Source of the DNA: Vibrio sp. SS-MA-C1-2
Lineage (GTDB): Bacteria > Pseudomonadota > Gammaproteobacteria > Enterobacterales > Vibrionaceae
DNA: 64,000 nucleotides
Direction of reading: 5' to 3'
NCBI RefSeq assembly: GCF_021513135.1
Contig: NZ_CP090981.1
Span: 1 to 64,000 of the forward strand
In this document: piece after piece, positions 20,483-29,173 of the stretch
Numbering within the stretch: the first letter of the stretch is position 1
Layout of the letters: each line of letters opens with the position of its first letter
Notes under the pieces: model-generated
Databases searched by the model: none
What the model was told of the DNA's origin: nothing
The model's input: the letters and a program-made list of their open reading frames with translations, nothing else
Translations under genes and position numbers: made by a program

Positions 20483-21040
20483 TTAAACAACAGGAGTTAG
20501 CTGAGAAATAAATTGCGATAGATTGTCCGCTAATACTTGACGTTTTTTAGTCCCAACTGTTTCTAGGAGAATTTCACCCGATTGATTACAGATAGAAATA
20601 ATCTCAAACTCATCATCCGTTGCTGCAATAAAAACGGTAGGACTGATCTTCAATCGACGCTGCATCACAAGGTGACCCAAAATATTCTCTTGTAGACGTA
20701 TAAAATCATCCTCACTCCAGATTTGAATGAGTTCACACTGTTGAGAATGCTCGGCAGAAGAAAATTGCACTTGAATTTCCGCACTGTAGAGTCCGCCATA
20801 AAAACTTTTGATGTCATTATGGAGTGTTAATTCAATTCCCCGTTCAACATTACTAAAATCTGCAGAAATCTCTCGAGTAACGGGCTGCCAAAATACGCCG
20901 TCATCATCTTCTTTTACTAAACAAGGCGAAGCCATACCAAGTACATCTCGATTATAGGGTAACGTTTCACGTTGTTGTTGCCATAATTCAACATATTGTT
21001 GGCTTAATGCAATTAATTCTGTCGATCTTAAGTTATCCAT
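20483..21040 (-). CDS. syd: SecY-interacting protein Syd
   Basis: Syd binds SecY on the cytosolic face of the inner membrane and is proposed to check for defective SecYEG complexes. The 185-residue protein matches Syd in length and in segments such as SPCLVKEDDDGVFWQPV, SFYGGLYSAEI and LIQIWSEDDFIRLQENILGHL. It lacks a signal peptide or membrane helix, as expected for a peripheral protein. In E. coli it is also close to yqcC. Confidence 0.93.
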   Translation of the reverse strand: MDNLRSTELIALSQQYVELWQQQRETLPYNRDVLGMASPCLVKEDDDGVFWQPVTREISADFSNVERGIELTLHNDIKSFYGGLYSAEIQVQFSSAEHSQQCELIQIWSEDDFIRLQENILGHLVMQRRLKISPTVFIAATDDEFEIISICNQSGEILLETVGTKKRQVLADNLSQFISQLTPVV

Positions 21041-21393
21041 GACTTACCTTATCTATAATGAGAACCAATTAACCCGTCAAAATACAAGGTCTGACGATTA
21101 AAAATGCTCTCTATTGTAATAGAAAGTACCCATGAAAAATATCCTTAATAAGGCTATTTTTTATAGGTTACTTTATTCCACTATTCTTAATAAAATACGG
21201 TATTTTTCACAATTAAAGCTTATATTTTCCAAGATTAATATAGATGAAATTCAGCAAAAATAACTTTTTAACATTTAAGCTACAATAAATTACACCATTA
21301 TTGTCTCATTTCTAATCGCTAACACATCGATAATCTGGCTCTTATAAGGAACAAAGGGTAAACTAAATAGATTCCTTTTGCTGATACCTAATT
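21041..21393. other. syd upstream intergenic region
   Basis: This is a 353-bp AT-rich gap between divergent syd and the TPR gene. It contains one inverted repeat at about 21135-21161 (AAAAATA and CCTT arms with AAGG and TATTTTT) that resembles a weak bidirectional terminator. There is no good ORF. It lacks the repeated GGA hairpins of a CsrB RNA, which occupies a comparable place in E. coli. No other structure is seen. Confidence 0.4.
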
Positions 21394-23670
21394 ATGAAAT
21401 ATCTACTTAGTTTTAAATTGCTGCTGATTCTTGCCCTAGGTTATTCATTACCCGTCAGTGCCGACCATAATGCTCATACTGTCATGTTATTAAATGAAGC
21501 AGAGTCAACACTGTATACTGACCCACAGAATACCGTTCAATTAGTTGATGAATTTTTCGCCAATTTAACACCTAGTAATAATCTTAATCAACTTGCGGCG
21601 AGTTTCCGTTCTGATGGTAGCCGTCGCATTCGTACGCCTGTTGAAACCCTTCAAGGCTTCAATTTAAAGGCAAAAGCACTACTTCAACTTTCTCATCCTA
21701 ATGCTGCATTACACGTCATCGATCAAGCACTTATTTTTGCTAACAATAAAACATTATCGCATCAAAAGATCTGCTCATTGTTGATTAAAGCGCGAATTAT
21801 TGGTCTTTATCAAGACAATATCCCTCTCGCAATGCAAATTATCAGCAGTGCTAATACAAATATTGAATTAATTGGCACAAAAAAAGAGAGGGATGAATTC
21901 AAAAGTTATAGTTTATTAATTGAATCACAAATCGCGTTTAAATTAAAAGATTACACAAGAACAGAGTCACTCTACCAACAGTTAAATCCATATATAAACA
22001 GTGATATTTCACACCAACTCCAGTTACGTATTGCCCTTTCTCAAGGGATTACTTACACCTCAAACCAGCAATATTTACTGGCAACAGAAAAATTATTAAC
22101 GGCTTACCAAATAGCGATAAAAGAACGTAATAATTACCAACTGGCCAATATCAATGTTGCCCTTTCTACGCTGTATAAAAAGCAGCAAATATTACCTGAA
22201 GCGATTGCACATGCCATTAAAGCCGCCAGTTATTATGAGCAACAAAACTTAACCTATAAATTAAGCAAAACCTTGACCTTACTCGCTGATATCTATCAAC
22301 ATCAAGGACGATTAAACTTTGCTCTAGTTCACTATTTGAATGCAATCGATCTACTTGATCAATCAAAATCAAATGATCAAATCCTCTCGTTAAAAATTCG
22401 AATCGCTAAAGTTTATCTCCAACTCTATAACTATACCTTGAGTGAACGTTATATAACTAATGCCATTGAACTAACGAAAAATAGTCATAATGACAAATTA
22501 TTAGCCCAATCTCATTATGTGTATGCCGGAGTATTGCTCGCAACACAAAAGCCACAACAAGCGATAAAACAGCTAAAAAGTGCATTAACAATGGCAAATC
22601 AAGTGAATGCAAAAAACCTCATTATCAATATTGAAGAGCAGCTAATCCTAACCTATGAGTCAGAGAAAGAGTTCGATAACGCATTCGCTATATCCAGAGA
22701 CTACATTCAACATATTACCGAACAGAGTGATTTATTGAAGAGCGAGCAACTGACCATCTTCAAAAAACAGAACGCGATGCTGACTCAAGATCTCTATATT
22801 AAAAAAACAGAGCAACAAAACCACCAATTAACGCTACAACTTGAATACTATAAAAACATTATTATCACACTGGTTGCGCTCATTATCCTATTGGTAGGAG
22901 CCATTATAAATCGTTACCGAGCGAATCAAAATTTACATAAAGAGCTTAAACTCATCACCAAAGATCTCTATACGCACCCAAGAAGCAGCTTAAATAATCT
23001 ACGCTTTTTAAGTGAAAAATTACCTGCATCTCTGAAAAAAAGCAGTGCCAACTTTGAACAATGGCATTTAGGGGAGTTAATTCAAGAACCCAATAAAGAT
23101 AAGTTAAATTTTGCTTTGGTCAATATCGAGTTTCTTAAACAGATCTATCTTGATTATGGCTATGAGGAAGCATTAAAAATAGAAGAAAAATTTGGTGCTT
23201 ACTTATTAAAAGAAATACAACAACCGGCTCGTATTTATCATATTTCAGATACGTTACTCCTCTATGTTGAGCCAAGCAATATCAATAAAAATAACGTTAG
23301 TAATAGACTCACTCATGCTATAAATAATTTTGAACCCAACCTTTATCTCAACCGAAAGGTAAGCGTCGGTTTAGCGGAGTATCCTTTCCTTCCGCGCGCT
23401 TACACTGCAATAAATGATCAGCAATTAATTGATATACTCTTGTTAGCAATGGAAAGTGCTCAAACATTAACTAAAAAAACCAAACAGAATCAATGGATCA
23501 GACTGACTGCGATAGATGCAACTCCAGCAGCGATTTTTTCACAAACGCAAACACGAGATGCTTGTCTATCTGCGATTGATAAAGGGTTCATCAAGATTCA
23601 ATGCTCTAGTAATGAGAAGATAATGTGGCCAACTCGTTCCGATTACCTTATTAACGACGAAAATCAATAA
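21394..23670 (+). CDS. TPR-repeat membrane protein with degenerate GGDEF-like domain
   Basis: The 758-residue protein has a signal peptide (about 1-23, VSADHNA) and a periplasmic array of TPR-like helical repeats (about 85-460). A short coiled coil, one membrane helix (about 487-507) and a cytosolic C-terminal domain (about 565-715) follow. That domain has the pattern of a diguanylate cyclase, including the late SVGLAEYPF strand and a final helix ending TKKTKQNQW. Where the GGDEF motif should be it reads ARIYHISDTLLLY. I infer no cyclase activity and a sensory or scaffolding role. Substrate and partner are unknown. It is probably monocistronic. Confidence 0.75.
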   Translation: MKYLLSFKLLLILALGYSLPVSADHNAHTVMLLNEAESTLYTDPQNTVQLVDEFFANLTPSNNLNQLAASFRSDGSRRIRTPVETLQGFNLKAKALLQLSHPNAALHVIDQALIFANNKTLSHQKICSLLIKARIIGLYQDNIPLAMQIISSANTNIELIGTKKERDEFKSYSLLIESQIAFKLKDYTRTESLYQQLNPYINSDISHQLQLRIALSQGITYTSNQQYLLATEKLLTAYQIAIKERNNYQLANINVALSTLYKKQQILPEAIAHAIKAASYYEQQNLTYKLSKTLTLLADIYQHQGRLNFALVHYLNAIDLLDQSKSNDQILSLKIRIAKVYLQLYNYTLSERYITNAIELTKNSHNDKLLAQSHYVYAGVLLATQKPQQAIKQLKSALTMANQVNAKNLIINIEEQLILTYESEKEFDNAFAISRDYIQHITEQSDLLKSEQLTIFKKQNAMLTQDLYIKKTEQQNHQLTLQLEYYKNIIITLVALIILLVGAIINRYRANQNLHKELKLITKDLYTHPRSSLNNLRFLSEKLPASLKKSSANFEQWHLGELIQEPNKDKLNFALVNIEFLKQIYLDYGYEEALKIEEKFGAYLLKEIQQPARIYHISDTLLLYVEPSNINKNNVSNRLTHAINNFEPNLYLNRKVSVGLAEYPFLPRAYTAINDQQLIDILLLAMESAQTLTKKTKQNQWIRLTAIDATPAAIFSQTQTRDACLSAIDKGFIKIQCSSNEKIMWPTRSDYLINDENQ

Positions 23671-23767
23671 AATTACCCGTCCTCGATAAGAAAATAGCCT
23701 GAAAGCAGCAATTTTAAGTAACAAGAGTATACTTATCAGTAGTGATACTATTTGAATAAGGATAGAT

Positions 23768-25138
23768 ATGAACTACTTAATAAGCCCAGTTGGTACAATG
23801 GATCTGCTCTCTCAACAAGAAGTGAGTCAGCTTCAGTGCACGACCATTACCGATATTTATCGTCTTTATCGTAACTGTTCATTGGCGGTGTTAAACTCTG
23901 GAAGCCAAACAGATAACTCAAAAGAGTTGCTCACAAAGTATCAATCATTTGATATTAATGTTCTACAGCAGCCTAGAGGCATTAAGTTAGAATTGATTAA
24001 TCCACCTCAACATGCCTTTGTTGATGGTGAGATGATTAAGAGTATTCAGTACAATATGTTTGCCGTTTTACGCGACATTATTTATGTTAATATTCATCTC
24101 AATCCAATCTCGACAACACTGATTCAAACAAAATCTTCCAGCTCGTCTGATACAACAACGACTATTTTTAATATTTTAAGAAACGCAAAAGCATTAAGAC
24201 CAGGACAGGATCCCAATCTAGTCATCTGTTGGGGCGGGCATTCAATCTCGGAATCTGAATACCAGTACACGAGAGAAGTCGGCAATGAGCTTGGGCTTCG
24301 TGGTTTAAATATCTGTACCGGTTGTGGTCCCGGAGCGATGGAAGGCCCCATGAAAGGCGCCGCAGTTGGCCATGCAAAACAACATATCCATAATGGGCGC
24401 TACTTAGGAATGACTGAACCTTCCATTATTGCCGCCGAGCCACCTAATCCAATCGTCAATGAACTGGTGATCATGCCTGATATCGAAAAACGATTAGAAG
24501 CCTTTATCCGCATTGGTCATGGCATCATTATCTTTCCGGGGGGACCTGGCACCGCGGAAGAGCTGCTCTTTATTCTCGGAATATTAATGAATGAGAAAAA
24601 TCAGCATCAAGTATTCCCTCTAATATTGACTGGATCAAAAGAGAGTGAAAATTACTTCTTAGCTTTAGATCAATTTATTTCAGAAACATTAGGCGATGCC
24701 GCTAAAAAGCATTATCAGATTATTATTGATGATCCGAATAAAGTTGCTCAAATCATGAAGCACCGAATGGGGGAAGTCAAAAATCAACGCCAGCAAAGTG
24801 CGGACGCTTATACTTTCAATTGGTCAATTAAAATTGAAGAAGAGTTCCAACACCCCTTTGAGCCAACACATCAAAATATGGCTGAATTAGATCTTCATCG
24901 AGATCAACCACCAGCCAAATTAGCAGCTCAATTACGTCGGGCTTTTTCAGGTATTGTTGCAGGCAATGTGAAAGAAGAAGGGATAGCTGAAATAGAAAAA
25001 CATGGCCCTTACCAACTATCTGGTGATCCTGAGTTAATGAAAAAGATGGACATATTATTACAAAGCTTCGTCGATCAAGGAAGAATGAAACTTCCCGGTA
25101 GTACTTATACCCCTTGTTATCAGATCATTCATCAATGA
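23768..25138 (+). CDS. ppnN: pyrimidine/purine nucleotide 5'-monophosphate nucleosidase PpnN (YgdH)
   Basis: PpnN hydrolyses nucleoside monophosphates to base and ribose 5-phosphate, recycling nucleobases; in E. coli it is activated by (p)ppGpp. The 456-residue protein contains the LOG-type nucleotide-binding core: [38 protein letters not shown] and the PGGPGTAEE motif (about residues 257-266). N- and C-terminal domains typical of YgdH flank this core. The ATG at 23768 has AAGGATAG upstream. An ERIC-like element begins 2 bp after the TGA. Confidence 0.95.
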   Translation: MNYLISPVGTMDLLSQQEVSQLQCTTITDIYRLYRNCSLAVLNSGSQTDNSKELLTKYQSFDINVLQQPRGIKLELINPPQHAFVDGEMIKSIQYNMFAVLRDIIYVNIHLNPISTTLIQTKSSSSSDTTTTIFNILRNAKALRPGQDPNLVICWGGHSISESEYQYTREVGNELGLRGLNICTGCGPGAMEGPMKGAAVGHAKQHIHNGRYLGMTEPSIIAAEPPNPIVNELVIMPDIEKRLEAFIRIGHGIIIFPGGPGTAEELLFILGILMNEKNQHQVFPLILTGSKESENYFLALDQFISETLGDAAKKHYQIIIDDPNKVAQIMKHRMGEVKNQRQQSADAYTFNWSIKIEEEFQHPFEPTHQNMAELDLHRDQPPAKLAAQLRRAFSGIVAGNVKEEGIAEIEKHGPYQLSGDPELMKKMDILLQSFVDQGRMKLPGSTYTPCYQIIHQ

Positions 25139-25139
25139 T

Positions 25140-25267
25140 TATACTCAAAGTCATTGGAGTTGCTAGTCGGCGGCAAGTGAATGAGGCCCCATGAGTATCA
25201 ATGTACTATATGATTGGGGCGAATGAGCGTTGCCAACAACCTAGCAACTTCAAGTAAGAAGGGGATA
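25140..25267 (+). repeat. ERIC-like element, intact 128-bp copy A
   Basis: This copy begins TATACTCAAAGTCATTGG, includes GTCGGCGGCAAGTGAATGAG, GCCCCATGAG and TGATTGGGGCGAATGAGCG, and ends CAACTTCAAGTAAGAAGG plus GGATA. The core matches the enterobacterial ERIC core (TGACTGGGGTGAGCG) in layout. It directly abuts the ppnN stop codon and could act as its 3' hairpin. Confidence 0.92.
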
Positions 25268-25294
25268 AATGATAGTAAGCATTAACCAGATCAT

Positions 25295-25329
25295 ACTATT
25301 CCCGACACTATGTAATCATAGGGAATAGT
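25295..25329. repeat. inverted repeat upstream of xni
   Basis: A perfect 9-bp arm ACTATTCCC is mirrored by GGGAATAGT with a 17-base spacer. No T tract follows on either strand, so it is not a canonical terminator. It could be an operator or cruciform 67 bp before xni. Confidence 0.5.
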
Positions 25330-25395
25330 GGTATCCTAATTAACCTTAACCGATCCTTAACGATCTGATATTTATTCACTGAAGAACATGAGATT

Positions 25396-26166
25396 ATGTC
25401 CATTCACCTCGTTATTATTGATGCCTTAAATTTGATTCGTCGAGTTCATGCGGTACAACAAAATAGTCAAATTGAACAGACTATCAAGGTATGTCGTCAA
25501 GCATTAGAAAAGATCATCAATCAAACTCAGCCTACTCATATCGTCGCGGTATTTGATCAAACAGATATTAATAATCGAGGCTGGCGTACAGAGTTACTTC
25601 CCCACTACAAAGAAGGAAGAAAACCGATGCCTGAGGAGTTAATGCGAGGAATGGATCAGATCCAAGATGAGTTTTGGCAATTGGGTATCGACTCGCTGCT
25701 TTCAGAAGGTGATGAGGCCGATGATCTAATTGCAACAATCGGGTTAAAGGTAGCTAACCAAGGCAGCCAAGTCACTATTATTTCGACTGATAAAGGCTAT
25801 TGTCAGTTACTCTCTCCGACATTAAGAGTCAGAGATTATTTCCAACAGCGTTGGTTAGATATCCCTTTTGTCGAACAAGAGTATGGCGTTAAAGTGGAGC
25901 AGCTAACAGAGTATTGGGGATTAGCCGGCATTAGTTCAAGCAAGATTTCAGGTATTCCTGGAGTTGGACCAAAAGCCGCAAAAGAGCTACTTGGGCTTTA
26001 CCCCAATATTGAATCGATCTATCAAGCTGATGACTTGGTAAAAAAGTATCGAACCAAGTTAGATGAGCATATAGAACAGGCAAGAATTTGTAAGCAGGTA
26101 TCGTCATTAAAAACCGATATTGTACTAGGTTTTAACTTGAAAGATATTCGCTACCAATCACAATAA
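25396..26166 (+). CDS. xni: flap endonuclease Xni (ExoIX, YgdG)
   Basis: The 256-residue cytosolic protein resembles the 5'-nuclease domain of DNA polymerase I. N-terminal motifs are LVIIDALNLIRR and VFDQTD. The metal-binding acidic cluster is SEGDEADDLIATIG (about residues 103-116), then STDKGYCQL, and a helix-hairpin-helix reads GISSSKISGIPGVGPKAA. Xni proteins lack one group of acidic ligands found in Pol I and act as flap endonucleases. A homologue lies near ygdH in E. coli too. Confidence 0.94.
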   Translation: MSIHLVIIDALNLIRRVHAVQQNSQIEQTIKVCRQALEKIINQTQPTHIVAVFDQTDINNRGWRTELLPHYKEGRKPMPEELMRGMDQIQDEFWQLGIDSLLSEGDEADDLIATIGLKVANQGSQVTIISTDKGYCQLLSPTLRVRDYFQQRWLDIPFVEQEYGVKVEQLTEYWGLAGISSSKISGIPGVGPKAAKELLGLYPNIESIYQADDLVKKYRTKLDEHIEQARICKQVSSLKTDIVLGFNLKDIRYQSQ

Positions 26167-26199
26167 TCCATAGCTTATTTTAATAAAGAATAGTGCAAT

Positions 26200-26230
26200 T
26201 AAAGTTGCAGCGATTTGGGCTGCAACTTTA
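26200..26230. terminator. inverted repeat between convergent xni and rlmM
   Basis: The arms AAAGTTGCAGC and GCTGCAACTTT are perfect over 11 bp with a short spacer, located between the two converging stop codons. T tracts are poor on both sides, so a shared bidirectional terminator is plausible but not canonical. Confidence 0.5.
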
Positions 26231-26252
26231 AACAACATTGGTGACAATAAAA

Positions 26253-27326
26253 TTAATTACCGTTGGTACGACGAATATGTACCGTTACCTCTTCACGATC
26301 ATGGTAAAGATGCTTAGCTTGCAGCTCAAACTTAACCCCATTATCAAATAAGAACTGTTTAAGATTAGCAATGTCTTCTTTGACCTCTTCATAACGACGG
26401 TTCATTGGTAATTTAAGGTTAAAGATGGTCTCTTTAGTCCAACCTGCAATCAACCACTGGCCCATCAATTGAGAAACACGAGCAGGCTTCTCAATCATGT
26501 CACAGACTAACCAAGAGATGTTTTTACGTGGTGGCTCAAACTTAAACCCATCGACTTCATGATGCTTAACTTGTCCAGTATCCATCAAGCTTTGTGCCAT
26601 TTGGCCATTATCAATCGCGTGAACAAACATTGATCGTTGTACTAGTTGATACGTCCACCCCCCAGGGCAAGCACCTAAATCAACAGCCCACATCCCTGGC
26701 GCTAAACGCTCTTCCCATTCTGCTTTTGGAATAAAGACATGAAATGCCTCTTCCAACTTAAGCGTTGAACGACTTGGGGCATCCGCAGGAAAACGCAGAC
26801 GAGGGATTCCCATAAAGAAAGAAGAATTATTATTCGGTAATGAATAACCGATAAAACAACACCCCGGAGAAACAAAACAGACATGAGCCACAGGCTTCTT
26901 CTTATGCTCTTTTGCTAATAATACCCCTTTCTTACGCAGTGCTTGACGCAAGGGAACAGTAAACTTACGACAAAACTTTGAAAGCTCTTTTGCATCATTG
27001 GTATCTGGCATTTCAACACGCAAATCACCACATAACGGCAGTTTATCTGCATATTCCATTAAAGGTGAAATCCGATCTTCTGGATCAAGATCTTCAAGAA
27101 GCGGAGAGACTGCAACCATCTGACGAGCAAAAATTAACTCTTTAAAGTTTAATTTTTTAACCAGTTTATCGGCATCGCCATCTTGATAACACTCAAAAAC
27201 AACATAGCCAGTATTTACTTTTAAACGAGGAAAACCAAAAACTTCAAGCTTAGTCGCTTTATCTTGCACTTCTGCGCCACACTCTTTCTCAAAACCGGGA
27301 CGACAATATAATAGTAGATGATTCAT
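26253..27326 (-). CDS. rlmM: 23S rRNA (cytidine(2498)-2'-O)-methyltransferase RlmM
   Basis: RlmM uses SAM to 2'-O-methylate C2498 of 23S rRNA. The protein of about 357 residues has an N-terminal THUMP-like domain and a C-terminal Rossmann methyltransferase. That domain has the SAM motif [16 protein letters not shown], the DGFKFEPP and [12 protein letters not shown] strands, and the NLKLPMN catalytic lysine region. I start at ATG 27326, which gives the same N-terminal length as E. coli ([12 protein letters not shown]) and has AAGTGA upstream; an in-frame GTG at 27335 is less likely. It is followed in the operon order by ygdD and gcvA upstream, as in E. coli. Confidence 0.95.
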   Translation of the reverse strand: MNHLLLYCRPGFEKECGAEVQDKATKLEVFGFPRLKVNTGYVVFECYQDGDADKLVKKLNFKELIFARQMVAVSPLLEDLDPEDRISPLMEYADKLPLCGDLRVEMPDTNDAKELSKFCRKFTVPLRQALRKKGVLLAKEHKKKPVAHVCFVSPGCCFIGYSLPNNNSSFFMGIPRLRFPADAPSRSTLKLEEAFHVFIPKAEWEERLAPGMWAVDLGACPGGWTYQLVQRSMFVHAIDNGQMAQSLMDTGQVKHHEVDGFKFEPPRKNISWLVCDMIEKPARVSQLMGQWLIAGWTKETIFNLKLPMNRRYEEVKEDIANLKQFLFDNGVKFELQAKHLYHDREEVTVHIRRTNGN

Positions 27327-27354
27327 TTTGTTCACTTAATAAATAATAAATTGA

Positions 27355-27729
27355 TTACTCTGAGCGCCATGCAGCAACCATTAATGTTGCCCAGCCGATC
27401 AAGAAACAGAAGCCACCCAATGGGGTAATAGGGCCAAACCATTTGATACCAGTCAGTGCTAAAGCATAAAGACTACCACTGAAACAGAGAATACCTAGAA
27501 TAAAAAATAGTCCAGCTCTCGCCACCAGCTTAGATGGGGAGAATTTCAACCAAACCCCAATCGCTAATAACGCTAAGCTGTGCCACATTTGGTATTCAAC
27601 CCCAGTATTAAACACACCGATTAAATAAGGTGATAATTGACTTTTTAAGCCGTGTGCGGCGAAGGCGCCTAAAGCTACACTGCTAAAGCCAAACAGACAA
27701 GCAGAAAATAGAATCCATTTTGTTTTCAT
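27355..27729 (-). CDS. ygdD: DUF423 membrane protein YgdD
   Basis: A 124-residue inner-membrane protein with four predicted helices and the DUF423 hallmarks: ALGAFAAHGL near the start, then MWHSLALL and the C-terminal PLGGFCFLIGWATL. Function unknown. It lies between gcvA and rlmM, the same order as in E. coli. Confidence 0.92.
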   Translation of the reverse strand: MKTKWILFSACLFGFSSVALGAFAAHGLKSQLSPYLIGVFNTGVEYQMWHSLALLAIGVWLKFSPSKLVARAGLFFILGILCFSGSLYALALTGIKWFGPITPLGGFCFLIGWATLMVAAWRSE

Positions 27730-27745
27730 AGTAAACCTTAATACT

Positions 27746-27776
27746 TATACCCTTCATACTTAAAGTTGCTAGTTGA
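27746..27776 (-). repeat. partial ERIC-like element (right end) overlapping the gcvA stop
   Basis: The minus strand reads CAACTAGCAACTTTAAGTA then TGAAGGGTATA, the right-hand end of the 128-bp element. The TAG within it is the stop codon of gcvA. Confidence 0.75.
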
Positions 27777-28674
27777 TCAACATCTCTTCTTCACTTGCCG
27801 CTTTCGCTAAGAGCCACTGACGAAAAGCAGCTATTCGCCCTGTATCAGACTGTTTTTCCTGGCAAACGACATAAAAAGCGTTTTTGCTGACCAACATCTC
27901 ATCAAATGGACAAACTAAGCGCCCGGCATCTAATTCAGGTTGAGCTAAAACATTATTGGCAAGCGCCACACCTTGGCCATGAATAGCGGCTTGTAACACC
28001 ATGGCGGAGTGACTAAAAATAGGACCTTGATTGACATGAAGATCTTGTACTTCATTCTGCTTAGCATACGCTTTCCAATCTTTACGTGAAGTATCATGAA
28101 GTAAAATATGTTTGCTTAGATCAGACACTTCTCTTAATGGTTTAGGTCCAGTCAATAAACGAGGTGAACAGACAGGCAGTAAATACTCAGAATACAGTTT
28201 ATCTACACGTAATCCTGGCCAGTTACCTCGGCCATAATAGATAGCAATATCAACATCATCTGTTAAAGAGCCGTCATCCATATCAACAGCTTTAATACGA
28301 ACATCGATATCCGGCTCTAACTCATTAAAGCCAGCCAGACGAGGAACTAACCATTGAATAGCAAAACTTGGGGTAAGACTCACCGTTAATGCACCTTTCG
28401 CACTTCGAGCTAACACTTTATCGGTAGCCTCTGCCATTGAGGTGAAAATATCTTTTAGATCTAAAAAGAAACCCTGTCCCTCTTCAGTGAGAAGAAGTGA
28501 GCGATTTCGTCGACGAAATAACTTAAGTCCTAAAAACTCTTCTAAAACCTTAATTTGGTGACTTACTGCCGCTTGAGTAACAAAGAGTTCTTCAGCTGCG
28601 CGAGTAAAACTTAAGTGCCGAGCCGCAGCTTCGAATACTTTTAATGAGTTTAACGGTGGTAATCTTCGGGACAT
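27769..28674 (-). CDS. gcvA: LysR-type regulator GcvA
   Basis: GcvA activates or represses the glycine cleavage genes and activates the GcvB small RNA. The 301-residue protein has a winged helix at residues 8-66 (LKVFEAAARHLSFTRAAEEL, then VTQAAVSHQIKVLEEFLG) and a LysR substrate domain (about 92-295). It is divergent from the GcvB RNA described here, as in E. coli. Its last residues and TAG stop run into a partial ERIC-like repeat. Confidence 0.94.
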   Translation of the reverse strand: MSRRLPPLNSLKVFEAAARHLSFTRAAEELFVTQAAVSHQIKVLEEFLGLKLFRRRNRSLLLTEEGQGFFLDLKDIFTSMAEATDKVLARSAKGALTVSLTPSFAIQWLVPRLAGFNELEPDIDVRIKAVDMDDGSLTDDVDIAIYYGRGNWPGLRVDKLYSEYLLPVCSPRLLTGPKPLREVSDLSKHILLHDTSRKDWKAYAKQNEVQDLHVNQGPIFSHSAMVLQAAIHGQGVALANNVLAQPELDAGRLVCPFDEMLVSKNAFYVVCQEKQSDTGRIAAFRQWLLAKAASEEEMLIN

Positions 28675-28742
28675 ATTGTGTTCACTTCTAGTCTAATTTT
28701 TATTGATTAGTTTTTCTTATGCTTATCATTATAAATTGTCCA

Positions 28743-28771
28743 TTGCTCTTATGCCACATAAACTCTATATT
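28743..28771 (+). promoter_or_regulatory. probable gcvB promoter
   Basis: TTGCTC and TATATT are separated by 17 bp and point away from gcvA. The predicted start is near 28779. GcvA binding sites would be expected just upstream in the AT-rich stretch 28690-28740, but I cannot define one. Confidence 0.55.
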
Positions 28772-28778
28772 TCATCCC

Positions 28779-28956
28779 GCTCCCAAGACGATTCGTAGTG
28801 AAGATAGTAGTATCTCCCTTCTTTTGCTTTGATGGGCACATGTTGTGTTTGTATGTTTGTTTGGCCTTTTGCTGAACTGGTAGCGTTTACTACCTTCAAA
28901 AAATTTAAGTAAGATCTAAATTTATTATGGCATCAAGTCTTCTTGATGCTTTTTTT
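28779..28956 (+). ncRNA. gcvB: GcvB-like Hfq-dependent small RNA
   Basis: The divergent intergenic region upstream of gcvA carries the recognised parts of GcvB. There is a 5' hairpin (AGATA/TATCT, 28802-28815) and the G/U-rich R1 seed, starting TGTTGTGTTTGTATG at 28841-28864. A small hairpin GGTAG/CTACC follows at 28879-28894. The Rho-independent terminator has arms GCATCAAG/CTTGATGC at 28930-28949 and ends in seven T. GcvB represses many amino-acid and peptide transporter mRNAs in enteric bacteria. The 5' end is inferred from the promoter. There is no ORF here. Order (ygdD-gcvA-gcvB-csdA) matches E. coli apart from ygdI. Confidence 0.85.
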
Positions 28957-29012
28957 CGTCTCCACTTTATCTCTTCTTTTTCTCTTTCCAGCCTTAAGAA
29001 ATTGATCTTTAA

Positions 29013-29073
29013 TATACCCAAAGTAATTGGCATTGCGAGTCGGCGGCAAGTGAGTGAGACTCCATGAGTATAG
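29013..29073 (+). repeat. partial ERIC-like element (left half)
   Basis: It starts TATACCCAAAGTAATTGG and runs through GTCGGCGGCAAGTGAGTGAG and CCATGAGTATA, then stops at the centre. The right half is missing. It lies in the gcvB-csdA gap. Confidence 0.85.
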
Positions 29074-29173
29074 CAGCTCTCAAATTAAAGATTTTTTATC
29101 CTAATGATTGCTCTTCTTGTGAATAACGCGCATGATCGAATTCATCGTTTTAATTACAAAAAAGAAAATCATT

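Noticed and set aside
21041..21393. Possible CsrB-type RNA near syd
   Set aside because: In E. coli csrB lies between yqcC and syd, but this gap and 17669-17905 lack repeated GGA-loop hairpins and a strong terminator.
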